From contig CBFHYX010000008.1 in assembly GCA_965660145.1 (NCBI GenBank), positions 1-64,000 of the forward strand: 64,000 nucleotides of DNA. The letters are read 5' to 3'. Made by a program: the position numbers and the translations under genes. The notes below the pieces were generated by a model. That model did not search any database and was not told the DNA's origin. It worked only from the letters and a program-made list of their open reading frames with translations. The number at the start of each line of letters is the position of its first letter. Positions within the stretch are counted from its first letter, which is position 1. Positions 9,467-17,660 of this stretch are shown in pieces. Origin of the DNA: JABURQ01 sp029243145 (GTDB lineage: Bacteria > Planctomycetota > Planctomycetia > Planctomycetales > Planctomycetaceae).

Positions 9467-9832
9467 TCAATCCTCGTTTTTCGGCGGTAGCGGGTAGCCC
9501 GACCAAATCATCTGTTTTGCAATGCGGTTTGTTGTCCCCGCTTCGAGAACACCGATGACTTCCCGTACCGTGTGATTGCGAAGTAGATCTTGTTTGAGTT
9601 TATCATAGGTTCCAGGGGCGATGGCTTGTTGATTGCGACCGGGTCCATCTTCGAGAACCTTTCCTTTTTGGTCGAGCACAATGTAGTGAATCACTCGATC
9701 ATGTTTTTTGACACCATCGCGTGTGGTCGCGGTCTCTTTGCCTTTGGCCCGAGTTCCATTGACCGAATACATATCGCGACGTTCATAGATGACCGCGATG
9801 ATGTTCCAATCTTTACGTCCGAAAAGTCCCAT
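9467..9832 (-). CDS. Small soluble protein of unknown function
   Basis: A 121-residue, mostly polar protein without signal peptide or membrane helix, starting MGLFGRKDWN. The alternating pattern (NIIAVIYERRDMY ... HYIVLDQKGKVLEDG) suggests a small beta-rich domain; the C-terminal half is helical and basic. I do not recognise a family. It lies between the ABC ATPase gene and hemQ on the same strand with short gaps (45 and 60 bases), so it may belong to either transcript. Reading-frame length and spacing support a real gene. Confidence 0.6.
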   Translation of the reverse strand: MGLFGRKDWNIIAVIYERRDMYSVNGTRAKGKETATTRDGVKKHDRVIHYIVLDQKGKVLEDGPGRNQQAIAPGTYDKLKQDLLRNHTVREVIGVLEAGTTNRIAKQMIWSGYPLPPKNED

Positions 9833-9877
9833 GATGATATTATCCGTTAAACATGAATTCGAGGTGTCGTTCGATGA

Positions 9878-10804
9878 TTACTGCACCAAACCTTGAGTCA
9901 ATTGCATAAACGCGGTTTCCAAATTCACTTCTTCCTCGCGGAACAGTGTCATCTGATAGCCGGCTTCAATCAAGATCGTTGGCAAGAAACTGTAATCCTC
10001 GACTTCTTTCTTCAATGTGGTTTCGATGATGCCTCGATTCACGTTGACCTCTTCGATGCTCTCATGACTTTCCATGAGTTTCGCAGCAGCATCTGTGTTT
10101 TCTGTGACTTCGATTTGCAACATGATTCGCCGTCGGGCACGCCGCATCACTTCATCGACCGAGGCATCCACAATCATGTGACCCTTCTCGATGATGCCAA
10201 CTCTCGTGCAGACATCCGCCAGTTCGGGCAGAATGTGACTCGAAACAATCACGGTTTTCTTGAGTTCGCCGAGCCGTTTGATCAGATTTCGGATTTCGAT
10301 ACGAACACGCGGGTCGAGACCACTGGCAGGTTCGTCAAGAAGTAACACTTGAGGTTCGTGCAACAGCACCCGAGCTAAACCAATGCGTTGGGTTTGTCCG
10401 CGAGAGAGTTGATTGACCATCGCATCTCGTTTGTAACCCATGTCGACCAGTTCGAGTTTTTCTTCGACGACTTTACGTCGCGCGGGGCCATCAATGCGAT
10501 ACGTAGCCGCGAAGAACTCCAGGTATTCGGTCACCGTCATATCATCGTAGACACCGAAAAAGTCTGGCATAAAACCAACCAAGCGGCGAATTTCGCGTGC
10601 GTCGGTATAGATCGATTTTCCACAGATATACGCTTCACCATAGTCGGGATTCAAGAGTGTGGCGATCATCCGCATCGTGGTGGTTTTCCCCGATCCATTC
10701 GGACCGATGAAACCAAAGACATCACCTTCCTCTAATTTAATGGTGATCTGGTTCGCTGCGATCAGGTCGCCGTAGCGTTTTGTCAAATTGCGGGTTTCGA
10801 TCAT
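9878..10804 (-). CDS. ABC transporter ATP-binding subunit
   Basis: A 308-residue ATPase with a full ABC core: Walker A GPNGSGKTT (34-42), signature LSRGQ (133-137), Walker B VLLLDE (153-158), the D-loop SGLDP and an H-loop in VIVSSHI. The C-terminal 80 residues resemble the extra domain of the DrrA/CcmA-type drug and gliding exporters. Its ATG overlaps the stop of the upstream membrane-protein gene by four bases, so the two are coupled. No canonical ABC-2 permease gene is next to it; the upstream protein has at least two membrane spans and may be part of the membrane partner (inference). Confidence 0.9.
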   Translation of the reverse strand: MIETRNLTKRYGDLIAANQITIKLEEGDVFGFIGPNGSGKTTTMRMIATLLNPDYGEAYICGKSIYTDAREIRRLVGFMPDFFGVYDDMTVTEYLEFFAATYRIDGPARRKVVEEKLELVDMGYKRDAMVNQLSRGQTQRIGLARVLLHEPQVLLLDEPASGLDPRVRIEIRNLIKRLGELKKTVIVSSHILPELADVCTRVGIIEKGHMIVDASVDEVMRRARRRIMLQIEVTENTDAAAKLMESHESIEEVNVNRGIIETTLKKEVEDYSFLPTILIEAGYQMTLFREEEVNLETAFMQLTQGLVQ

Positions 10805-13125
10805 CGTTTATAGTTCTTTAGACGTTCGTTCAAATCGGGAAGTACCCGGCGTGTATCATTTTGAAGTTCCACCGGCAGCAGACAACGGACGATTGTGGTT
10901 TGTCGATCCTGCCTGACAGACTCACCGTTCCAGAGCCAGCGAACAGGTGAAACCTGTGACTCATCATCTTGTTCATCGGCTTTCAACACACCGTATAAGA
11001 CGGCGTGACGGGAATCGAGCTTTTCCGACCAATCGACACGATGAAGCGCGCTGTTTTCAAGATTCGTATATCGCGACCCGCCTGCGGCACTATGAAAGGA
11101 AAGGATTCTCATAATTGCCTTGGGATCGGTTGAGAACAGATCGTAATCTTCCTGCTCAACCACGATGCGAGTTTCTTCTGTCGGCTTGTCGGACTTCACA
11201 CGAATTTGTCTTGTCCCCGTGAGATAACCTTTCAAATCACGACTGACAGACAAGTCACTGCGAGTGAGTTCAATCGGTTGGTTGGCGGGAATCGAGACTC
11301 CCGCTTCATTTCTGCGTGTTGGTCGTGGAAAGTACACACGATTACGATAAATGAGCATCCATTCGACCAATTCACCCGGCAAACGATGTTCGACCGTCCC
11401 CGAGACACTCCCCAGCGTGGAACCTTTGAGATCACTTCGGATGAGAGGAATGCCGCGCACAAATTGATCCACAGTCAGAGAAACAGTCGACCACTGAGCC
11501 ACCGGCAAATCGGCGATTTTTGTTTTGGAACGATCAAGATGATATTTCGTTGCAGACAATGATTCAAAGCCCGATTGACGATAGATGCCACCAAATCCAT
11601 CTTCGGGAACAGAATCCCAGGAAAGGATCGCCGCATCTGCCTCGACATTGTCATCCTCTGACCACTGATCCAATAGCATCTCTGCTTCGATGGCAACACG
11701 CTGAGATGCCGGGCTGTAACCGGTCATCAATGATTTCACTTTGGCAATTTGCTGCGTGCCGTCCACATCGATAAGGTTCACCTGATTGATGGTCGTTTCC
11801 AGCGAATTCGTACTACGTCCTGCCCAGACAGAGACCACCGCCATGCCCAACATCAGCAATGGAAAGGTCACCCAGGTCAATTCGGGACGCTTGAAGACAC
11901 GATAGACAAGCAGGTAATCAAGCGGGCCGATCAGCAGTAGGTAAACGGCGATGGCCGAAATCACCACCCAGATACTGCTTCGCCTGACTTCGGGGAAGTC
12001 TTGCTGAGCCAGGCTGAGTTGCGTCGCCAGTTCACTAATGCCGCTATCGGTCAACTGGTTGGAATCGGAGGTGCTTTCGCGATCATTGCTTTGATTTTGT
12101 GAAAGGGTCAGCTTTTCAATCAGTCGTGAAATCGCTTTCCAATTCGACATCGGTGCGCGATCCAGATCGACTCCCGAAACGGTCACTTTTCCAAACCCGT
12201 AAGGCATCGCGACAACGAGAGTGCCATCGAGCGAATCCAGTAAGCTCTCACCCAAAAAACTTGAAAGCTCTGTACCCTCCACGCGTCCTGTAAATTCAAT
12301 TCGGGAACTGCGACCAATAAAGCTTTCGAACTGACTGAGATCGCGAAGTTTCAAGGGGTCGCCGAGTTCGAGAGGTAGCCAGTCTGCCAATGATGATTCT
12401 TGATAAGCCTCTGCCTGTGCACCGATAGAGAGGAGCAGATGGCCTCCTTCTCGTATCCACTGCCTGAGCGCTTCTGATTGTCGTTTCGGAAGTTTTTGAT
12501 CGATGGACAGAAACAAGACATCGAGACTTTCCCAATTCACGGGGTCCACCGGCAACGCATCTCCATCATCGAACAGGATGACCTTTGCGTACTGATTTTC
12601 GGGAAGCTCGATTTCTAAAAAATCCGCGGCTAACTTCTCGCCGAATTCAACGTTCCCGGAAAGAATTCCGATTACGCGATCATTGAGCCTGAAGGCTGTA
12701 TCAAGATTCTCAGCAGTCATCGTGCGATGAACGGACGTGGCCACGACGTCATCACCTTCGACGAGCGAGACCTCGATCTCACTCTCCACCCGTCCTGATT
12801 TGACCCGCAGTTCGAAGGTGCCCGGTTCTCCCACAGGGAGACCCACTTGACGCAAGGTCATCAGGTTTCCCTCGGCGTCTTTGGCGGTCACATCGAAAGT
12901 TGGCGTGTCCGTTTTCAGGTCGGTGGTTTTTACCCAAAGGGGTGTCCAGCGTCCCGGTTGAAAATGGCCTTGCCATCCGAAGGAAACAATTTCCAACTCT
13001 GCCGCGACACCCACATTCGACAATCCCAACAGCAGAAGCAGGCACAGCAAATTCCTGAATGCTGGACGCAAACGACAGCGAATTGAGAAATCGGGGCGCG
13101 AAAACATGTACAAAGAGTCAGTCAT
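10801..13125 (-). CDS. Large exported membrane-anchored protein coupled to an ABC ATPase
   Basis: A 774-residue protein. The first 45 residues form a signal sequence ending near GVAAELE. The outside part (about 45-370) includes a class-I-glutamine-amidotransferase-like alpha/beta section (LDVLFLSIDQKLP ... ALRQWIREGGHLLLSIG), seen in GldG/IFT52-like parts of ABC systems. Two hydrophobic spans follow at about 385-435. The remaining 340 residues are beta-rich and probably periplasmic. The gene overlaps the ATPase gene by four bases. A role in an export or envelope-remodelling ABC complex is inferred from these links only. A second ATG six codons downstream is also possible; neither has a clear ribosome site. 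Confidence 0.75.
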   Translation of the reverse strand: MTDSLYMFSRPDFSIRCRLRPAFRNLLCLLLLLGLSNVGVAAELEIVSFGWQGHFQPGRWTPLWVKTTDLKTDTPTFDVTAKDAEGNLMTLRQVGLPVGEPGTFELRVKSGRVESEIEVSLVEGDDVVATSVHRTMTAENLDTAFRLNDRVIGILSGNVEFGEKLAADFLEIELPENQYAKVILFDDGDALPVDPVNWESLDVLFLSIDQKLPKRQSEALRQWIREGGHLLLSIGAQAEAYQESSLADWLPLELGDPLKLRDLSQFESFIGRSSRIEFTGRVEGTELSSFLGESLLDSLDGTLVVAMPYGFGKVTVSGVDLDRAPMSNWKAISRLIEKLTLSQNQSNDRESTSDSNQLTDSGISELATQLSLAQQDFPEVRRSSIWVVISAIAVYLLLIGPLDYLLVYRVFKRPELTWVTFPLLMLGMAVVSVWAGRSTNSLETTINQVNLIDVDGTQQIAKVKSLMTGYSPASQRVAIEAEMLLDQWSEDDNVEADAAILSWDSVPEDGFGGIYRQSGFESLSATKYHLDRSKTKIADLPVAQWSTVSLTVDQFVRGIPLIRSDLKGSTLGSVSGTVEHRLPGELVEWMLIYRNRVYFPRPTRRNEAGVSIPANQPIELTRSDLSVSRDLKGYLTGTRQIRVKSDKPTEETRIVVEQEDYDLFSTDPKAIMRILSFHSAAGGSRYTNLENSALHRVDWSEKLDSRHAVLYGVLKADEQDDESQVSPVRWLWNGESVRQDRQTTIVRCLLPVELQNDTRRVLPDLNERLKNYKR

Positions 13126-13251
13126 AAGAATGGAATGGAGGAACTGTCAATTATGACCGGCGAAGACTCGCGACACAACGCGACAGCACACGATTGATAC
13201 GATCTCAGAGACTGTTTTTGCGGGATTTCTTCGAGATTTACCGAAACCTCA

Positions 13252-13992
13252 TCACTCAGACAGCAAACGACTGAGCAGATTGATTGTCTCCTCAAAGGTA
13301 ATCTGGGGAATCGTGTGAGGACCGTCAAACGGGAGAAACTGCACATCGCAACCGGACTCGCTCAAGAGATCTCGCAAATCCTCAGCCACTCGAAAGGGCA
13401 GAATCGGATCTTGCCGCCCGTGAGATTGCAGTACAAACAGGGATTCCCGGGTGCTGGCCGCCCGTTTCCACTGTTCCTGACATAACAACGTTCCCGAATA
13501 AATGACTAACGCCGCAGGAGCTTCTGACCCCAGCAAGGCAAGGTCGGCCGTCACCATCGAGCCTTGAGAGAATCCTCCCAAGACAATCCGGCTCATTGGT
13601 AAACCGGTCTCTTTTTGAATCTCGGCGACGGTCTCGGCGAGTTGTTCGCGTGCGGAAACCAAGCCCTCCGGTGTATCGTCTCGTTGATCTCTTTCGAGCT
13701 TCCCTTCGGCAGCCAGGGCCAACATTTCCAGATCGAGCATCCACCATGCGCGTCCTCCCGGAATTCCCATTTCCAATAACGAAAGAGGAGCTTGAGGAAA
13801 ATAGAACCGCAAGCCGTCGGCTTGATCCAACTGAGAGATCATTTCCGGTCCCAAGCCGACCAAATCGTCACCCGGTGCTCCAAAACCGTGACACATCACG
13901 ACCACCAAATCGGGCGAACCCGTTTGGGATTCTGGCTTGATCACATTACAGGTGAGAGGACCAATGGTCCGGGCTTCGTGATGAATGTTCAT
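13252..13992 (-). CDS. Phospholipase/carboxylesterase-family alpha/beta hydrolase
   Basis: A 246-residue serine hydrolase. The nucleophile elbow is GFSQG with Ser142, and the expected acid and base are Asp195 (GRQDPIL) and His226 (DGPHTIP). The oxyanion-side sequence CHGFGAPGDDL is near 34-44. Family members cleave esters of small acyl chains or lysophospholipids; no signal peptide is seen, so a cytoplasmic site is likely. It stands alone on the minus strand between the membrane-protein gene and the sigma-factor gene. Confidence 0.88.
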   Translation of the reverse strand: MNIHHEARTIGPLTCNVIKPESQTGSPDLVVVMCHGFGAPGDDLVGLGPEMISQLDQADGLRFYFPQAPLSLLEMGIPGGRAWWMLDLEMLALAAEGKLERDQRDDTPEGLVSAREQLAETVAEIQKETGLPMSRIVLGGFSQGSMVTADLALLGSEAPAALVIYSGTLLCQEQWKRAASTRESLFVLQSHGRQDPILPFRVAEDLRDLLSESGCDVQFLPFDGPHTIPQITFEETINLLSRLLSE

Positions 13993-14130
13993 GGAGTTTT
14001 CGTTCGCAAATGTCAGGTTTCAAAACGGGACTGCTGAGCAGGTTGTTTCCTCAGCCTACCGCATAGACATGTCTTTGAATAGTTTCGGTGCTGGTGGAGT
14101 CTACGTGCGCGGCAACATATCATCGCGCAG

Positions 14131-14170
14131 AAAAAAACGCCCGAGAGAGTTGAACCTCTACGAGCGTTTT
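14131..14170 (-). terminator. Intrinsic terminator of the sigma-factor gene
   Basis: On the minus strand the stem CGCTCG/CGGGCG (14166-14161 with 14143-14138, one G-T pair), extended by AGAG/CTCT, is followed by seven T (14137-14131). It begins about 30 bases after the sigma-factor stop codon at 14200. Confidence 0.85.
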
Positions 14171-14199
14171 CGGTCTAGTGTTCTTATTCGTCGATCAAA

Positions 14200-15864
14200 T
14201 CACAAGCCGGGAATTTCGAGTTTCTCTTCTTGTGTGATCTGTCGCAACTTTTTCAAAGCGCGGGCCTCGAGTTGTCGAATCCGTTCTTTCGTCACTCCCA
14301 AGCCTTTGCCAACTTGTTCGAGAGTTTGCGGCTCGACACCGTCTGCCAAGCCAAAGCGATTGACGATAATGGTCTTTTCGCGATCATCGAGTTGTTCGAG
14401 AATCGACATGATCAATTGATGCTGGCGTTTATTGACCAACTCCTGTTTGATCTGCGGTTCCCCTTCATCATGCCGCCAATCAAAGACTTCTTCGATGCCG
14501 GTTCGATAACGATCACGCTGCTTGAACTCTTTCGGAATACTGCGGGCGTAGTTCTTCATGATGGCCCATGAGGCATACGTCGAAAACTTATTGCCCAGCG
14601 TGTAGTTGAATTTTTCAATCGCTCGAATCAGAGACATGTTGCCGTCGCTGACCATCTCGAAGAAATTCATGCCGGTTTGCATATGCTTTTTCGCAATGGA
14701 AACCACGAGACGCAAGTTTGAACGAATGAGGAAATTCTTCACTTCAACCGCTTGCTCGACCAACGATTCGATCTTATCCATCTCGGCAGATTTGGGATGG
14801 TTGGGATCGATTTTTTCTCGGGCTTCCGCCGCCAGATACTTCAGATAGTTCATTTTACGGAAGTAATAAACTTCTTCTTCTCTTGTGAGCAAAGGAATCG
14901 AATAGAGACTTGCCAGGTACGGAGGTAATCCGGGAGGAGCCTTCGTTTTCGAAGTCTTCGGTTCGATTTCAGGAGGAGCAGTGAGAATCATTTCGCGAGC
15001 AGATTCCAACTCGAACTCATCGCTCATCATAAAGTCGATGGGTTGTTCGAGAATCTGACGTGCGCGCATCTCTGAAATGATGCGATAAACACTTGCCTTG
15101 GTTCGGCAGAAGTCTTCGGCCAAACGGTCTACGGGAACGCCACGACGAGACCGACGAAGGATCTCTTGCTTGCGTTCTTCACTCAACGGTGAGGACGCAT
15201 GCGGGAAGATGGCATTAGCTCCATGTTCCTGATCATAGTTTTTTAGTGTGTATCGGATCGTCTCTGCGGAACGCCCAAGCTTTCTCGAGAGTCGTTTACT
15301 GATTTCAGAAGGACAGCCGCCATAGCGTGCCATGCGACGGGCTCGCCGAATGATGTCGAGGCGTTCTTGCTCATCCAGTTGACTGAAACGAGCGCCCCGT
15401 TTCACCATGTCTCTATTCTGATTGACGAACTCATCAACGTCTGATTTCAAAAATCCGATGCGTTTGCGATTTCCGAAGAGCAGCTTGCGACTGATCAATC
15501 CACGATTTCTCCAACGATCCACTGTTTTCGTAGAGACGTTATATTGGTCACTCACTTCTTTGACGGTCAGCACCGGCTCGTTAAAACTATCGACGCTGAG
15601 ATCGGCACTATCGGAGAGATCTTCGACGAAGCAGCGCAGATCATGAGCGGCATCTTCACCACTCACCACCAAATCGGGATAACGATCCGGGCGATACTTG
15701 GTGATTATCTCGCACAGATCGGGATACGGATAATTCGTTTCGGGATCAAGATCAGCGAGAAGCTCTTTCGCTCGGGAGATCTGTTCCAGACGGACATCCC
15801 GAGGCGCATATTGCACCTGTTGATCGGCCAATTGTCGAATCGCCGGGTTATTGTATCGAGACAT
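14200..15864 (-). CDS. Sigma-70-family factor with three extra helix-turn-helix modules
   Basis: A 554-residue protein. A MerR/excisionase-like helix-turn-helix lies at 98-150 (LTVKEVSDQYNVSTKTVDRW), then two more predicted modules at about 167-212 and 229-275. Sigma region 1.2/2.1 follows from 313, region 2 at about 377-447 (LRLVVSIAKKHM, FSTYASWAIMKNYAR) and region 4 at about 486-543 (GVTKERIRQLEARALKKLR). Only about 40 residues separate regions 2 and 4, so a normal region 3 is missing. It directs RNA polymerase to promoters; the N-terminal modules probably add DNA or regulator contacts (inference). It sits alone between its own terminator and a long upstream region with an 11-base inverted repeat. 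Confidence 0.88.
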   Translation of the reverse strand: MSRYNNPAIRQLADQQVQYAPRDVRLEQISRAKELLADLDPETNYPYPDLCEIITKYRPDRYPDLVVSGEDAAHDLRCFVEDLSDSADLSVDSFNEPVLTVKEVSDQYNVSTKTVDRWRNRGLISRKLLFGNRKRIGFLKSDVDEFVNQNRDMVKRGARFSQLDEQERLDIIRRARRMARYGGCPSEISKRLSRKLGRSAETIRYTLKNYDQEHGANAIFPHASSPLSEERKQEILRRSRRGVPVDRLAEDFCRTKASVYRIISEMRARQILEQPIDFMMSDEFELESAREMILTAPPEIEPKTSKTKAPPGLPPYLASLYSIPLLTREEEVYYFRKMNYLKYLAAEAREKIDPNHPKSAEMDKIESLVEQAVEVKNFLIRSNLRLVVSIAKKHMQTGMNFFEMVSDGNMSLIRAIEKFNYTLGNKFSTYASWAIMKNYARSIPKEFKQRDRYRTGIEEVFDWRHDEGEPQIKQELVNKRQHQLIMSILEQLDDREKTIIVNRFGLADGVEPQTLEQVGKGLGVTKERIRQLEARALKKLRQITQEEKLEIPGL

Positions 15865-16033
15865 CTCAGTTGCTCCTTCTATGTTTCAAGGACCAGATCA
15901 GGAAGACCGTGCCCGCCGAAACAATAGGCAAGTGTTGTGCCTGTGGCTCATAGAAACTGACAATTTCGCCATAACTTCTTTTGTTACAGTGCTTTATCGT
16001 TCCATAAATGAATCTCAGAACCAAACTGGCCAG

Positions 16034-16060
16034 TTGAAACAAAAATCTGTTTTGTTTCAA
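16034..16060. repeat. Perfect 11-base inverted repeat upstream of the sigma gene
   Basis: TTGAAACAAAA (16034-16044) and its exact complement TTTTGTTTCAA (16050-16060) flank a five-base ATCTG centre. It lies 170 bases before the sigma-factor start. The symmetry and A+T content suit an operator for a dimeric regulator; a transcript stem is also possible. Confidence 0.6.
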
Positions 16061-16330
16061 AATGCCACACTTACCTGTGTTCCACTCTAATATACGCAGC
16101 TATTAGACGCATCGATGACAGAAAAAGTTCGCATGCAAACAGATTTGTGAAATAATTTTGAAAGCCAAGTGTCGCTTTCAAGATTGAGAGATCAATAAAA
16201 CACTCTAAACAATTTTATTATAAGCACTTAGAGAATTTCTGGAATTCTTCAGTGTTTCTCTCAACCACCTTGACTGGCCGGTAAAAAATCAGGTTCATCC
16301 GAAATTCGCGTATTCACTTCGAGGCATGGG

Positions 16331-16404
16331 TAGCTGGATTCGCAAGAATTCAGACGAAATGGAGGGGCAGCGTCAGTCCTTCTGAACTCTTGCGAATTCA
16401 GCTA
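16331..16404. repeat. REP/REPIN-like palindromic element
   Basis: Arms of 24 bases at 16331-16354 and 16381-16404 are complementary at 22 positions (outer arm TAGCTG, inner TTCGCAAGA), around a 26-base centre. No reading frame, no target duplication seen and no second copy in the window. The long, slightly diverged arms around a short centre are the shape of REPIN or MITE elements moved by a transposase elsewhere in the genome. Confidence 0.6.
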
Positions 16405-16466
16405 CAAGTGAAGTTAACAACAAGACCGAGAGCAATCGGATGAACCAAAAAACTCTGTACACAATA

Positions 16467-16503
16467 AAACCCGGCAAGATCCCAAACGGACCGTACCGGG
16501 TTT
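16467..16503 (-). terminator. Terminator of the small lipoprotein gene
   Basis: A perfect eight-pair stem AAACCCGG (16467-16474) / CCGGGTTT (16496-16503) with a 21-base loop. On the minus strand the second arm runs into TTTTATTG, the weak T-rich tail expected of an intrinsic terminator. It lies 30 bases after the stop of the gene at 16533. Confidence 0.7.
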
Positions 16504-16532
16504 AGAAAAACAATGATTTCTCGCGTATTGAG

Positions 16533-16853
16533 TCAGAAGTCTTCTGCAGGTGGAGCCGGCAAAGGGAGTGACGGACCGGTTCGGGCAGAACTGCTGCTAC
16601 TGGGGCTTGTTCCACGGCGAGCAGGTGGAGGCGTCAATGGTGCCGAGGGACCACCCGGCAACAATCGAGGCCGTGCAGCCGTGCGAGCGGGGGCTGGTGG
16701 CATTTTCGAATTGTGTTGTTGCGCGTACTCATTATTCGAAGGTTGCGTGGATGGCTTTGACGCCGAAGATTGTTGGTTGGATTTACAACCCGTGAATGCA
16801 AAGCAAGTCAACGCAATTAGCGCGCAGGCGCTGAGGAGGGTGGGACGAAACAT
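16533..16853 (-). CDS. Small proline/serine-rich lipoprotein
   Basis: A 106-residue lipoprotein: signal peptide MFRPTLLSACALIALTCFAF, lipobox F-T-G-C and then a low-complexity tail rich in Ser, Pro, Gln and Asn with no recognisable domain. It should be anchored to a membrane with the tail extended as a linker. Function unknown. The clear signal peptide and the terminator just downstream support a real gene. Confidence 0.7.
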   Translation of the reverse strand: MFRPTLLSACALIALTCFAFTGCKSNQQSSASKPSTQPSNNEYAQQHNSKMPPAPARTAARPRLLPGGPSAPLTPPPARRGTSPSSSSSARTGPSLPLPAPPAEDF

Positions 16854-17147
16854 GGGACGATCCTCGTGGTATTAAAATTTTCCAATGGAAGGGGAGGCTT
16901 CCAATACGAATGATATCGTCATCCGAATGATTGGAATTAAGAACAGAGAGACCAGTTTCGTCGACATGACCAAACACGATACCGGTTATTGTTGCCGGTC
17001 CGGTTGTGACGATCAGGAAAACTGAGAAGACTCAACGTCTGGTAAGAATTGTGACACAGATCTCTCGTCCACTTTGCGAGTTGTATCAGTGACTGGCTCA
17101 ACGAAAACCCTCGAAGCAGAGAATCTGCTGATCGGTCTCAAGCAGTG

Positions 17148-17660
17148 TTAGTTGTCTTTTCTCAAATCGGCCGGCTTTGCATTCCGATCCTCGGCATCGA
17201 GAAATTTTTGCAAGATCGCTCGCGCGGCAAGCATGTCTCGCTTGGCCTTTTTCTTCTTGTCAGAGAGTGTACTCAATTGCAACGAGTAGTCAGCAGACAA
17301 CGAACTGAATCGCTCATCCCAGAACATCATCGGTAATTGAGATTGCTCAGCGGCCCAATTTCCAAACTCGCGAGCGGCAATTGCCGATGCGCTTTCGTCC
17401 CCACTCATATGCACAGGATAACCAACCACCAGCCCGACGATGCGGTAATCTTCGATCAGCCGCAATAAAGCTCGGCGATCGACTTGCTCACTTTGTCGTT
17501 GATAGTTTTCGACAGGTGAAGCGATCGTTTGGGCTCGATCACAAACCGCGAACCCGAGTCGTTTCGTCCCGAAATCGATTCCCAACAAAGCCCCTTCGGT
17601 GGGGAACCCGGACGAAGAAAAATCATCCGACGAAGAATTTGGCTCAGAGGTATTTCCCAT
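17148..17660 (-). CDS. ruvX: Putative pre-16S rRNA nuclease / Holliday-junction resolvase-like RuvX (YqgF)
   Basis: A 170-residue protein of the YqgF family with an RNase H-like fold. The first catalytic strand reads LGIDFGTKRLGFAVCD, then VVGYPVHMSGDESA, FWDERFSS and the final acidic helix DMLAARAILQKFLD. In E. coli the homologue completes 5' processing of 16S rRNA; resolvase activity is by fold similarity. The start is taken at the ATG at 17660, which has GGAGGG five bases upstream; a start 16 codons earlier would overlap manC much more. It overlaps the end of manC by 17 bases, so the pair is co-transcribed. Confidence 0.88.
   Translation of the reverse strand: MGNTSEPNSSSDDFSSSGFPTEGALLGIDFGTKRLGFAVCDRAQTIASPVENYQRQSEQVDRRALLRLIEDYRIVGLVVGYPVHMSGDESASAIAAREFGNWAAEQSQLPMMFWDERFSSLSADYSLQLSTLSDKKKKAKRDMLAARAILQKFLDAEDRNAKPADLRKDN

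Larger units (their letters stand above)
15865..16532. other. Gene-free stretch upstream of the sigma-factor gene
   Basis: About 670 bases without a credible gene, A+T-rich near the sigma start. It holds an 11-base perfect inverted repeat (16034-16060), a 24-base near-perfect palindromic element (16331-16404) and the terminator of the small lipoprotein gene (16467-16503), each listed separately. The promoter of the sigma gene must lie here, but I cannot single out -35 and -10 boxes. Confidence 0.6.
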
